A stretch of DNA of 64,000 bases from positions 3,399,732 to 3,463,731 of the forward strand of contig NC_016894.1 in the NCBI RefSeq assembly GCF_000247605.1. Reading direction: 5' to 3'. Made by a program: the position numbers and the translations under genes. The DNA is from Acetobacterium woodii DSM 1030. Lineage in GTDB: Bacteria; Bacillota; Clostridia; Eubacteriales; Eubacteriaceae. Positions 1 through 7,807 of the stretch are shown here, piece after piece. Positions within the stretch are counted from its first letter, which is position 1, and each line of letters begins with the position of its first letter. The notes under the pieces were generated by a model. That model was not told the DNA's origin. It saw nothing but the letters and a program-made list of their open reading frames with translations, and did no database searches.

Positions 1-204
1 TACCGCTGTTACATCATATACCAATTCTCCAAATTTAACCCGATCGCCAATGGTCACCTCCTTATTAAATTCTTTTTTGGTGTGCAATATCGCTATTTCC
101 GCTAAACCAGGCGGGGCATTATCATCAAAAACGATGAGTAGTTTTTCTTGTAAAAATTCTGCTACCATCTCCCCTATTTGAGTTATCTCTGTCGTGAAAT
201 CCAT
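1..204 (-). CDS. srlB: PTS glucitol/sorbitol-specific EIIA component (3' end outside window)
   Basis: The reverse strand is open from an ATG at 202-204 to the window edge (68 codons), preceded by a good ribosome site (AAAGGAG). The visible protein starts MDFTTEITQIGEMV and carries the family segment LAEIAILHTK, whose histidine matches the phosphorylated His of glucitol EIIA proteins, followed by VTIGDRVKFGELVYDVTAV, typical of the EIIA-Gut beta fold. It would pass phosphate from HPr to the EIIB domain of the protein encoded just upstream. It is the last visible gene of the sorbitol PTS operon, 34 bp after srlE. Truncation is only by the window border. The family call is from recognition, without a search. 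Confidence 0.85.
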   Translation of the reverse strand, partial: MDFTTEITQIGEMVAEFLQEKLLIVFDDNAPPGLAEIAILHTKKEFNKEVTIGDRVKFGELVYDVTAV

Positions 205-238
205 TTTACTCTCCTTTATTTTTAGGTCTATTTTTCGT

Positions 239-1246
239 TTAGCTGTACATCCCAATGCTAAGAACAAATCCGATCAATACGGCCGCCGGACCGGTAATTA
301 AGCGGCTGAAAAGTACTGCTGGTACCCCAATTTCAACGGTTTCCGTTTCTGCTTCGCCAAGTGATAAACCAACTGGAATAAAATCACAGCCAACTTGACC
401 ATCGATCGCAAATAATGCCGGCAAAGCCAATGCCGGGGCAATTGCGCCGGCCCCAATTTGGACCCCAACCAAGGTTCCCACGACCTGAGCAATTACTGCA
501 CCTGGTCCCAGAATGGGTGATAAAAACGGAATTGTACAGACAATTGAAATCAGGATCAGCCCTGGTAAGCTTCCGGCAAACGGCGAAATCGTATTAGCAA
601 TAAGCGTTCCCAAACCGGTAACGTTAATGATACCAATAAGCATCGCGATAAATGCCATGAAGGGGAGCACATTTTTAATGACCATGTCGATTGCTTCTCG
701 ACCGGCCTGATAAAATTTACCAACCACACCACCAACCGCTTTTCCAATTCTGGAAATGAGACCAACAAAGCCCGGTTGTTTTTCAGCTGAAGCTTTTGCT
801 TGGGATTTTATTTTTTGATAATCTTCTTTTTTGGCGCCGCCATTCTCGGCTTTCGTGGTTTCCCCTTCGGGCACTTCACCATCAAATAATGAAACGTTCA
901 CTTGCTTAACACCTGACACATAATTTTCTTCATTCATGTATTTTGCTAATGGTCCGGCTTGTCCAACCGGTGTCAAGTTAATAGTTAAAATACCTTTTTT
1001 GGGATAAACGCCACATCTGGCAGTCCCACCACAATCGACAACAACACATGCGATCTCATCATCGGGAGCACTGCTTAAGAAACCATCAAGTGCTGTTGCG
1101 CCAGTTAAATCGGCAATTTTCTGGGCAACCGGATCAATGCCGCCACCCGTAACCGACATAATATATTTTTGTTTATCATTCGGTTTAACCACCAGTGGTC
1201 CACCCCATCCGCCTTGGCCTTTTTTAATGATGACTGCCTGATACAT
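239..1246 (-). CDS. srlE: PTS glucitol/sorbitol-specific EIIBC component
   Basis: The 335-residue membrane protein couples phosphorylation to glucitol/sorbitol uptake together with SrlA and SrlB. The N-terminal half is the EIIB domain, with the conserved DCGGTARCG (about residues 71-79) holding the phosphoryl-cysteine candidate. From about residue 185 come hydrophobic segments (FMAFIAMLIGIINVTGLG, LILISIVCTIPFLSPILGPG, and a final LIGFVLSIGMYS) and the family stretch GQVGCDFIPVGLSLGEAE. Length fits SrlE of enteric bacteria. The start ATG overlaps the srlA stop by one base (TAATG), which implies translational coupling. Confidence 0.93.
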   Translation of the reverse strand: MYQAVIIKKGQGGWGGPLVVKPNDKQKYIMSVTGGGIDPVAQKIADLTGATALDGFLSSAPDDEIACVVVDCGGTARCGVYPKKGILTINLTPVGQAGPLAKYMNEENYVSGVKQVNVSLFDGEVPEGETTKAENGGAKKEDYQKIKSQAKASAEKQPGFVGLISRIGKAVGGVVGKFYQAGREAIDMVIKNVLPFMAFIAMLIGIINVTGLGTLIANTISPFAGSLPGLILISIVCTIPFLSPILGPGAVIAQVVGTLVGVQIGAGAIAPALALPALFAIDGQVGCDFIPVGLSLGEAETETVEIGVPAVLFSRLITGPAAVLIGFVLSIGMYS

Positions 1247-1779
1247 TATTTCACCCCCGCATTTGCTTTTTTAGACGCCATAACTGCATAAATTCTTTCC
1301 GTTACAATCCCTCTTAATAAAATGACCAGAACTCCGGCAATAAAATAACGGATTGCTAAATCACCAACCGGTAAACCCAAGGTTGTAATTCCGGCTGAGA
1401 TTCCCAGGTAAACAAATAGTTCACCAGGATTGGCATGGGGAAATAAACCTGTAATCGGATGGCAAAATGAAACCGCCGAGTCATAAAATGCCGCTTTATG
1501 TTTTTCTTCAACAAATCGTCCAAATGTATATGCCATTGGATTTGTCAAAAAAAACATTGCCAAAACCGGTAATACCGTATATCGTAGGATAAAGTTCTTA
1601 CTGCTGAACTTAGCCGCTTTTTCAACGCGTTCTTCACCAATAATCTTAATTAATGAATTAACCGCTGTCATTAAAACAATCAGTAATGGAACAATCCCTG
1701 TTACCAAACCTACAAATGTTTCCCCACCGGCCTGAAAGAGACCTATAAAATTAGTTGCCAATTGTGCTAAAAAATCCAT
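1246..1779 (-). CDS. srlA: PTS glucitol/sorbitol-specific EIIC component
   Basis: This 177-residue polytopic protein supplies the other part of the sorbitol channel. It reads colinearly with enteric SrlA: FIGLFQAGGETFVGLVTGI, the charged segment around GEERVEKAAK, then NPMAYTFGRF and the signature GLFPHANPGELFVYLGISAG. A strong ribosome site (AAGGAG, 8 bp before ATG 1779) supports the start. It is the first PTS gene of the operon and lies 285 bp after the srlM stop, a gap containing a hairpin and possible promoter elements, so the PTS genes may have their own transcript in addition to readthrough from the regulator genes. Confidence 0.92.
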   Translation of the reverse strand: MDFLAQLATNFIGLFQAGGETFVGLVTGIVPLLIVLMTAVNSLIKIIGEERVEKAAKFSSKNFILRYTVLPVLAMFFLTNPMAYTFGRFVEEKHKAAFYDSAVSFCHPITGLFPHANPGELFVYLGISAGITTLGLPVGDLAIRYFIAGVLVILLRGIVTERIYAVMASKKANAGVK

Positions 1780-1899
1780 TCTTCACCTTCTCCTTTTTAA
1801 ATTATACCAAATCTTATCCCAATCCCAACACTTCCTTTTAAATCTCCCCTTTTTTCACCTCCGCTTTTTTATTCATTCACATATACCCTTGCTGTCGCT

Positions 1900-1946
1900 T
1901 TATTTTCCAAGGTTATCATCTTTGTCAATTAAACCCTGATTGTCAA
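1900..1946 (-). promoter_or_regulatory. possible srlA promoter with two TTGACA boxes
   Basis: On the minus strand two TTGACA hexamers lie 18 bp apart (1941-1946 and 1923-1928). Candidate -10 boxes 17 bp downstream are poor (AAAGAT and AAATAA). The repeated TTGACAA motif also resembles the TTGACA/TGTCAA inverted repeat at 3792-3808 upstream of the SorC-type regulator, so the site could instead be an operator for that regulator. Confidence 0.35.
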
Positions 1947-2005
1947 CTTTTTTTATTGCTTTAACTTTCTATTTGCAACGCTGTTACTTTAGAATATATC
2001 ATACC

Positions 2006-2040
2006 GATTTATGTTATCGCTAACCGCGAGAACATAAATC
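2006..2040 (-). other. intercistronic hairpin between srlM and srlA
   Basis: Perfect 10-bp arms GATTTATGTT and AACATAAATC enclose a second pairing, TCGC with GCGA. The hairpin sits 24 bp beyond the srlM stop. No T-tract follows it on the minus strand, so it looks more like an mRNA-stabilising or processing hairpin, or a weak terminator, than a classical intrinsic terminator. Confidence 0.5.
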
Positions 2041-2063
2041 TGATCTTTTATCAATTAAACGGC

Positions 2064-2555
2064 TTAACAACTTTCAGCGCCCGCCAATTCGCGTTGTTGC
2101 CTTTTTTCTTCCTGAAGCTTCTGGCGTTCCTCTTTTTTTATATGTGTATCAATTGCTTTAACAGCCTGAAATAATGCCCCTCTTTTTTGAAGTGGCACTT
2201 TTTTATTGGTTATTTCTTTTTTTATTTTAGCCGGCTTATTTATTTTTCGATCTTCCAGTATTGCCAGCTTTCGCACTTCGTCTAGACTTAAACCAATATA
2301 GGCATCTGCCGTTTTAAAACGTTCAAACGAGGTAATTCCTTTCATCATTTGACAATTGTTTATTTTGCCTACGCTTCGATCATAAGACAAAATCAAAATT
2401 TGGCCACCCTTTAAAACGCCTCTGCGAAATCCCACGCCCAACAGCCCTTTTCCTTTAAGTGATTCCATCGCCCGCTGGTAGTTCTTAACCTGGAAAAACG
2501 TCAAAAGTCCTTGTAAACACATTCCGACAAAAATTAGTACAATAATGTAAGTCAT
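2064..2555 (-). CDS. srlM: glucitol operon activator protein GutM/SrlM
   Basis: The protein has 163 residues and begins with a single membrane anchor (TYIIVLIFVGMCLQGLLTFF), followed by QVKNYQRAMESLKGKGLLGVGFRRG, the hallmark of GutM proteins. The C-terminal part is strongly basic and longer than the roughly 120-residue enteric SrlM. GutM is an accessory activator of sorbitol PTS operons whose mechanism is poorly known. Its start overlaps the stop of the upstream regulator by 4 bp (ATGA), so both are co-translated. Family membership is seen from sequence; the activating role is inferred from enteric relatives and the srlAEB genes downstream. Confidence 0.85.
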   Translation of the reverse strand: MTYIIVLIFVGMCLQGLLTFFQVKNYQRAMESLKGKGLLGVGFRRGVLKGGQILILSYDRSVGKINNCQMMKGITSFERFKTADAYIGLSLDEVRKLAILEDRKINKPAKIKKEITNKKVPLQKRGALFQAVKAIDTHIKKEERQKLQEEKRQQRELAGAESC

Positions 2556-3520
2556 AATTTTTTCCTCTCATCCATTTCTTCTATCAACTTTCTGGCACAT
2601 CCCACATCGGTTACTAAAACATTAATATACTGTCCGGCAATTGCGCCCCTGATTGCATTAACTTTTTCTTCACCGCAAGCAACCCCAATTGAATATTTAA
2701 CCGTCTTTAGTTTTTTAATGTCGATTCCAATCACCGTTTCGTTCATTTCAAATTGCTCTGTCGAGCCTTCAATGTCATAAAAATTCATGCAAATATCACC
2801 AGCAACATGCTTTTTTCGCATCTGTTCCATCTCATGTTCATCATAATATCCGGTTGCCATGGTGGTTGAATAACGGTTGGGAACCCCTAATCCGACTAAG
2901 GCGATATCCAGTTTGTTGGTAAGTTTAATGATTTTTTCGATGTATGCCTCGCCTATTAATCCTTCTTTGATCACTTTTTTGGAGACTTTAGCCGGTGCAT
3001 GCAATAATATGTATTGGGCTTTAAAGGCATTGGCCAGTTCTTCCACTAAATAGTTTGAGTGCAGTTCCATTCCCACCTGACCAATGCCCCCCACCAATGG
3101 GATAAACATGGCATTTTTGGCTATTTTAGGATGTATATGCTTGGCGATATGTCCCAGGGTTGTTCCCATTGAAACACCAATATTTTTGCCGTCTTTAACC
3201 AACCGCTCCAGATATTCCGCCGCGGCTTTGGCAACTTCATCTTTTTGGGCATAGTTATCTTTTTTCTCATCAACAATGATTACTTCTTTTAGCCCAAACG
3301 AAGCTTCCAGTTTTCGTTCTAATTCAAAGTGACTGTCTTCCGCTAAATCAGGAATAATTATCCTGACCATCTGAGTCGCTCTTGCTTGTTCAAGTATTTT
3401 GGCCACAGTTGGTCGGGAAATGGATAATTGTTTTGCGATCGTTTGCTGGGTTTCATTGTGATTGTAAAACAGATCGCATACTTTGAGCATTAATCTTTTA
3501 TTATCAACTACTTTTTTCAT
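2552..3520 (-). CDS. SorC-family sugar-responsive transcriptional regulator
   Basis: The 322-residue regulator has an N-terminal helix-turn-helix (QQTIAKQLSISRPTVAKILE, about residues 26-45). A SorC/DeoR effector domain follows with the sugar-phosphate-binding style segments GVSMGTTLGHIA and IALVGLGVP. A GTG nine bases upstream overlaps the ribosome site AAGGTG, so the ATG at 3518-3520 is taken as the start. It heads the sorbitol PTS operon and probably senses sorbitol or its phosphate. Palindromes upstream (3551-3562, 3669-3684, 3779-3808) are candidate operators for autoregulation. Enteric srl operons use a DeoR-type repressor (SrlR) at this position, so this is a regulator swap. Confidence 0.85.
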   Translation of the reverse strand: MKKVVDNKRLMLKVCDLFYNHNETQQTIAKQLSISRPTVAKILEQARATQMVRIIIPDLAEDSHFELERKLEASFGLKEVIIVDEKKDNYAQKDEVAKAAAEYLERLVKDGKNIGVSMGTTLGHIAKHIHPKIAKNAMFIPLVGGIGQVGMELHSNYLVEELANAFKAQYILLHAPAKVSKKVIKEGLIGEAYIEKIIKLTNKLDIALVGLGVPNRYSTTMATGYYDEHEMEQMRKKHVAGDICMNFYDIEGSTEQFEMNETVIGIDIKKLKTVKYSIGVACGEEKVNAIRGAIAGQYINVLVTDVGCARKLIEEMDERKKL

Positions 3521-3550
3521 TCTTTTCACCTTAAGGTTGCATTTATTGTT

Positions 3551-3562
3551 TTACAATTGTAA
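3551..3562. promoter_or_regulatory. perfect palindrome TTACAATTGTAA, copy 1
   Basis: This 12-bp perfect palindrome lies 31 bp upstream of the SorC-type regulator start. An identical copy occurs at 3779-3790, 228 bp away. Two identical palindromes bracketing the promoter region suit a tetrameric SorC-family repressor acting by looping. Assigning the sites to this regulator is inference. Confidence 0.5.
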
Positions 3563-3668
3563 ATGTTATCGTTGCCTTTCGTTTTCAGTAATTCTCTCAA
3601 TCAACTGCTGTCAATTCATTCGATTAACTGTAATTATAGCGTGTTCTTTCATTAAGTCAACTGTTTAT

Positions 3669-3684
3669 TGACCATATTAGGTCA
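3669..3684. promoter_or_regulatory. inverted repeat TGACC-N6-GGTCA
   Basis: Perfect 5-bp arms surround the spacer ATATTA, between the two TTACAATTGTAA palindromes upstream of the sorbitol regulator. It could be a further operator or bind a global regulator; nothing else supports a specific protein. Confidence 0.35.
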
Positions 3685-3778
3685 TTTTTTAATGTTTTTT
3701 CGCCAAATTTCGACATTTGTTTAAGTTATGTTTTGATTTTATTTTTAAAATAAAAGTCTAATTTTTAACAATCTATTT

Positions 3779-3808
3779 TTACAATTGTAATTTGACAATT
3801 TTTGTCAA
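3779..3808. promoter_or_regulatory. palindrome TTACAATTGTAA copy 2 plus TTGACA/TGTCAA inverted repeat
   Basis: The second exact TTACAATTGTAA (3779-3790) is followed after one base by the inverted repeat TTGACA-ATTTT-TGTCAA (3792-3808). The region is very AT-rich and contains no open reading frame, consistent with a regulatory region for the minus-strand sorbitol operon. Confidence 0.45.
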
Positions 3809-3923
3809 TTATTTTTCAGTGTTTTCGCGATTTTTTGACAGCTATTATTGGCTGCCCTTGATACCTGTTAAATTTAAAAATACCCTAACCCATTGACCTC
3901 TTCTGAACCACAAGAGCCTTTAT

Positions 3924-4143
3924 CCATTTTACCGAAAATCTCTTTTTTGCTATTATTCATCCATCATTTTAGCGTAAGTGTTTATCGGTTAATTTGCTAT
4001 CCTTGCTTTTGGTTTGCCATTTTTTTATTGTGCTTGTTTTCAAAAAATAAAAATGCAAGTGATTATGACTGCCAGAACCTGGCTGATCTCATAACCACTT
4101 GCAACTATTTATTTAACAATCAAAAAATCATCGCCATATCAGA
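3924..4143 (-). pseudogene. remnant of a second glpF locus (gene body deleted)
   Basis: About 210 bp here is nearly identical to 7808-8019, the 3' flank and terminator of glpF. At its right end it continues through the 13-bp sequence AAAAAATCATCGC (4122-4134) directly into CATATCAGA, which is the start of the glpF coding region (matching 8725-8746). The same 13-mer occurs just after the intact glpF (8007-8019) and near its start (8725-8737). This copy therefore looks like a glpF duplicate whose reading frame was removed by deletion between short direct repeats. The copied terminator hairpin (4055-4102) is intact and may now serve nearby transcripts. An open frame at 3893-4162 is not considered real. 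Confidence 0.7.
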
Positions 4144-4269
4144 TTTTTCTAAAAAAGTTTAAGTAAATGTGGTTTTCTCACCATATAAAATGGACCCCCT
4201 TTATCAATATCATCACTGATCTACCAAACTCAGATTTTTAACCTTTTAATACCCGTCTGACCGCACCAA

Positions 4270-5640
4270 TTAATTAACTAATTTGGGTTGCTCAAAAATA
4301 CCTTTACGCCACCGACCTAAAAAATAGTACAACAGACTATTTATCATCGTTACCGCAAAGCTGATTACGATAGCATACCAAATCCCGCGGATACTTATAT
4401 TTGATAACACCGCGGCCAACGGTATCCTTACGAGACAAAGTGAGATAAACGAAATAATCATTGTAAAAAAAGTTTGACCCGCTCCATTTATGATGCCGTT
4501 GGATACATAAAAAACGATGTAGGTTAGATAACCAACACCAACAATCTTAAGGTACCCGATCCCGACTTGAATCACGTCCGTTTCTTTTACAAATAGGCTC
4601 ATGATTGTTTCGGGGAAAAAAACACACGCTGTGGAGATAATAAGAATAATCGGTACATTAATGATGATCCCCCATTTAAATATCGTTTTGATTCGTTCCG
4701 GTTCTCCGGCTCCAATGCTTTGAGCCGTTAATGCCGCGGTCCCCATCATCATAGCTATTGCCGGCATGGCTACAATGGCATCCAGTTTATTCGCAATCCC
4801 AAAAGCGGCTATCGCTGTATCGCCAAAACGATTTACAAAAATAATGGTAACCGCGTATCCGATTGAAACCAACATCTGTTGGATAAAAGAAGGCAAGCCA
4901 AGCTTTCCGATGGCTAGTATGGTTGTCCTCTCAAAGCAGATCCCGGTAGGATTAATCGGTCTTTTTTTATACTTTCGGTACATATAAATCAATCCTAGAA
5001 TCGTAGCCACCACTGTCGATAGTAATGTCGCTATCGCAGCGCCATTTAATCCTAACCTTGGTAATGGACCAACCCCCATAATCAGCAATGGGTCAAGTGC
5101 GGCATTAAAACAGGTAGAAATGATTGTACATATTAATGGAATCATTGTATCCCCAATACCTCTTAAAATAGATGAAAGCAAATAAGAAAAATATAACCCT
5201 GCAAAATTGATAATAATGATATTTAAATATTCTTTGGCTAGCGGCATAATCTCTGCTGATGTTCCAAGCAATTTTAGCATGGGCTCAGATAAAAATAGTC
5301 CGCCCGTTATCACGACAAAAATGATAACACCTGCCATCGACCATGAATTATTCACTATCTTTTGAAGTGTATCATAATCTTTTGCCCCATATGCTTTTGA
5401 AATTAATATCGATGTAGCCAGCGTGGCTCCGGAGCACAAAGCAATCATTCCCAAAAAAATGGGAAAACTCACTGCTACTGCCCCCACTGCTTCTTTGCCT
5501 AACATATTTCCTACCCAAATGGTATCGATGATGCTATAAGCTGTCGATAACAGATTCCCAATAAGGATCGGTAAGGCAAATTTAATTAAGTTCTTAGGGA
5601 TACTCCCGGTGGTTAGATCTTTTCCAAACTGATTATTCAA
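4270..5640 (-). CDS. MATE family multidrug/Na+ antiporter
   Basis: The 456-residue protein has twelve predicted membrane segments in two repeats, with the MATE opening IPKNLIKFALPILIGNLLST and IDTIWVGNMLGKEAVGAVAV. It would expel cationic drugs in exchange for Na+ or H+. The start is a TTG at 5638-5640, 7 bp after AAAGGAG; it overlaps the end of the upstream TetR gene by 8 bp. That overlap and the TetR-type operator upstream of the pair indicate drug-inducible efflux under local repression. The substrate cannot be read from sequence. It is one of two MATE genes in the window (the other is at 25142-26533). Confidence 0.92.
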   Translation of the reverse strand: MNNQFGKDLTTGSIPKNLIKFALPILIGNLLSTAYSIIDTIWVGNMLGKEAVGAVAVSFPIFLGMIALCSGATLATSILISKAYGAKDYDTLQKIVNNSWSMAGVIIFVVITGGLFLSEPMLKLLGTSAEIMPLAKEYLNIIIINFAGLYFSYLLSSILRGIGDTMIPLICTIISTCFNAALDPLLIMGVGPLPRLGLNGAAIATLLSTVVATILGLIYMYRKYKKRPINPTGICFERTTILAIGKLGLPSFIQQMLVSIGYAVTIIFVNRFGDTAIAAFGIANKLDAIVAMPAIAMMMGTAALTAQSIGAGEPERIKTIFKWGIIINVPIILIISTACVFFPETIMSLFVKETDVIQVGIGYLKIVGVGYLTYIVFYVSNGIINGAGQTFFTMIISFISLCLVRIPLAAVLSNISIRGIWYAIVISFAVTMINSLLYYFLGRWRKGIFEQPKLVN

Positions 5641-6337
5641 AACAGTACTCCTTTATATGATTCGAATTATCCATTAACTTTAGTTCATTCAATACTTCTT
5701 TTATATAGCTTTGAATATCCTCGTTTTCAAAAGGCACTTTTAATGCTTGTAAATTGTAAACTGACACTGCGTAAGCAGAATCGGTAAGCGGGGTAACTTG
5801 ATCCGATTGCAACCAATCCATGATTAAATAGTAAAAAGAACCTTCAAAAACAAGTGCTGCAACTCTTTCATCGGGAATATTTACCGGGTTGTTCAGTTTA
5901 AACCGTTTGAACCATTCCTCCATTGTCCGGCATGATTCTTTTATACTCTCGGCTCTTTTCTTCTCAAATTCGGGATTAAGACCTACCGCTTCAACAAGCA
6001 TAATTCTTGCTAGTTCACGTTTTTTTTCATACATCCAAAGATTAGCGGTAATCACCCGTACAAAATTTTGGGCAAGGCTATTATTTTGAGTATCCAAAAC
6101 TTTCTCGGTATTATCTTGAAAGTCTTTGACAATACTGAGATAAATTTCCGTAAACAGTTCTTCTTTTCCTTTAAAATAAAAGTAAAAACTTCCCACTGAA
6201 ATACCAATCTCTTCGACGATATCCTTTACTGCCGTATTATGATATCCCTTACTTGCAAAGACCTTTGCCGATGCATCCAAAATAAATTGTCGTTTAGCAT
6301 CCTTACGTTCCTGCGTTTTTTTTGAAGTCTTATACAT
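5633..6337 (-). CDS. TetR/AcrR family repressor of the adjacent MATE pump
   Basis: The N-terminal DNA-binding domain is clear: DAKRQFILDASAKVFASKGY, then TAVKDIVEEIGISVGSFYFYF, the helix-turn-helix that ends in the typical YFYF. An effector-binding helical domain follows. An in-frame ATG at 6374-6376 lies inside the palindromic operator, whereas the ATG at 6335-6337 follows a strong AAAGGAG; the latter start (MYKTSKKTQERKD) is chosen, giving 234 residues. Co-transcription with the overlapping MATE gene makes it the likely local regulator of that pump. Confidence 0.9.
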   Translation of the reverse strand: MYKTSKKTQERKDAKRQFILDASAKVFASKGYHNTAVKDIVEEIGISVGSFYFYFKGKEELFTEIYLSIVKDFQDNTEKVLDTQNNSLAQNFVRVITANLWMYEKKRELARIMLVEAVGLNPEFEKKRAESIKESCRTMEEWFKRFKLNNPVNIPDERVAALVFEGSFYYLIMDWLQSDQVTPLTDSAYAVSVYNLQALKVPFENEDIQSYIKEVLNELKLMDNSNHIKEYCFE

Positions 6338-6358
6338 AATCGATTTACTCCTTTTAAG

Positions 6359-6382
6359 TATAGAATGAATGATCATTCTATA
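6359..6382. promoter_or_regulatory. TetR-type operator
   Basis: Perfect 10-bp arms TATAGAATGA and TCATTCTATA flank the 4-bp centre ATGA, immediately upstream of the TetR gene. The position and the palindrome suggest autorepression of the TetR-MATE operon. No experimental basis. Confidence 0.7.
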
Positions 6383-6715
6383 CTTGATTGTAGCAACATA
6401 AACTGCTTATGTCAATAAGCAATTACAATTTTCTCATTGACTGCCGCTAATTCTTATTCAAGCCGTTTTAAGCACCTCGTTTTTGTTATTATCGATAGTA
6501 CAACTAAAAAAACCTCAAGTTTCCCATATTAAAAGGATTCTTGAGGTTTTGTTTGTTATTCCCACTCGCTAAATTTTATCTAATTATAGATACATATATC
6601 CATACCGTTGTGTTTTAATTTAATATATTTATAAACGCATCGATACTAAATGCGGTATAAGCTATTGTATAAATTGTATTCAATCTGTTTCCTCGCTTCC
6701 TAATACTTCTAACTG
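6383..6715. other. non-coding interval between tetR and the Fic gene
   Basis: No gene is seen. The only clear structure is the terminator hairpin at 6511-6548; the rest is AT-rich sequence without recognisable repeats. Confidence 0.5.
6511..6548 (-). terminator. intrinsic terminator downstream of the Fic gene
   Basis: The arms AACCTCAAG and CTTGAGGTT are followed on the minus strand by a run of T (plus-strand A-run at 6505-6512). The plus strand also ends in TTTTGTTT, so it may work in both directions. Confidence 0.75.
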
Positions 6716-7642
6716 CTATTTATAGTTTGATTTTAACAGTTCCAAATATTTCTCCAACCTCTCATTGACATATCCTGCAACCATCTCCACCATCGGCAAT
6801 TCATTTTGATTTCTATAATATTCATCAAATGCCTGATAATATTTTCTTCTGTCAGAGAACTTTACATCTATGGCAGGGTAGCCATGCTGCATCAGTTCCA
6901 AGTTAATCAACAATCTACCAGTTCGTCCGTTGCCATCAATGAATGGGTGGATGCCCTCAAAGTCTAAATGGAACAGTGCAATCGCTTCTACAAGGTGCAT
7001 TTTATTTTTCCGTTGGCTGTGATTTAATAATAACTTATTCATCAATGGTTCAACCATATAAGGCTGTGGCGGCTCATGGAAAGCGCCCATAATGCGTACC
7101 GGAATACGTCTAAACGTGCCTTTATCTTCAGGTCTATCGATTAAAACAAGAGCATGTATATTTTTGATAACATATTCTGAAAACTCTGTTTTATCACTGA
7201 CAAGGCTTTCTACATATTGAAACGCATCACGATGCCCAATAATCTCTAAATGTTCTTTTAACGGTTTTTGATCAATGGTAATCCCCTCTAAAACCATGGC
7301 AGTTTCTTGCAAAGTGAGCGTATTACCCTCAATTGCGTTAGAGTTATAGGTGAACTCAATCAAAAATTCATCTCGCAAACGATCTACCTCTCCCGTTGTG
7401 AGAGGACGCATACCCGAGAGTTTTTCAAGATTATTGTCAATATTTTTCAGTAGTTTTTTCAAGGTTACGCGACTTTTTACTTTGCTACGTGCATCTTCAG
7501 GCTTTTTAGCGTCCGTTGGTATCATATAGAGATTGCCCTTGCGAATGACACCTTCGATACGGTTTTCTTGGCAGAGAACTCGTACCCTGCGAGCAGATAG
7601 TCCCCATTTTTCTGCTGCTTCCGATACTTTCATGTAGTCCAT
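6716..7642 (-). CDS. Fic family AMP-transferase-like protein with N-terminal helix-turn-helix
   Basis: The 308-residue protein opens with an excisionase/MerR-like helix-turn-helix (MKVSEAAEKWGLSARRVRVL). The autoinhibitory Fic motif SNAIEGN and the Fic core HPFIDGNGRTGR follow, with catalytic His and intact nucleotide-binding Gly-Asn-Gly-Arg. Fic enzymes attach AMP or similar groups to hydroxyl side chains of target proteins; the inhibitory helix ahead of the core makes this a class II, self-inhibited form. GTG at 7651 overlaps the ribosome site, so ATG 7640-7642 is used. No antitoxin gene is adjacent. It lies in the segment bracketed by the direct repeats 3924-4134 and 7808-8019, which suggests horizontal acquisition. 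Confidence 0.9.
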   Translation of the reverse strand: MDYMKVSEAAEKWGLSARRVRVLCQENRIEGVIRKGNLYMIPTDAKKPEDARSKVKSRVTLKKLLKNIDNNLEKLSGMRPLTTGEVDRLRDEFLIEFTYNSNAIEGNTLTLQETAMVLEGITIDQKPLKEHLEIIGHRDAFQYVESLVSDKTEFSEYVIKNIHALVLIDRPEDKGTFRRIPVRIMGAFHEPPQPYMVEPLMNKLLLNHSQRKNKMHLVEAIALFHLDFEGIHPFIDGNGRTGRLLINLELMQHGYPAIDVKFSDRRKYYQAFDEYYRNQNELPMVEMVAGYVNERLEKYLELLKSNYK

Positions 7643-7677
7643 ATTTTTCACCTCGTGGAAATTAGTTATATAGGAAT

Positions 7678-7707
7678 ATTATAACGTAATAATCGGAATA
7701 ATATCAA
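7678..7707 (-). promoter_or_regulatory. promoter of the Fic gene
   Basis: On the minus strand TTGATA (7702-7707), an 18-bp spacer and a perfect TATAAT (7678-7683) lie about 35 bp upstream of the Fic start. Confidence 0.6.
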
Positions 7708-7807
7708 GATAAAATGTAGTTTTTTATACCAATTATCTTTTTTATTATTCCTAATTTCAAGATATCGCTAATTGTCCAATCCACATTAAGCGATTAAACC
7801 TGAAGCA

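Noticed and set aside
3893-4162. 89-codon frame, similar to the frame at 7913-8110
   Set aside because: Both lie in the 210-bp repeat and read through the glpF terminator hairpin; similarity comes from the DNA repeat, not from protein conservation.
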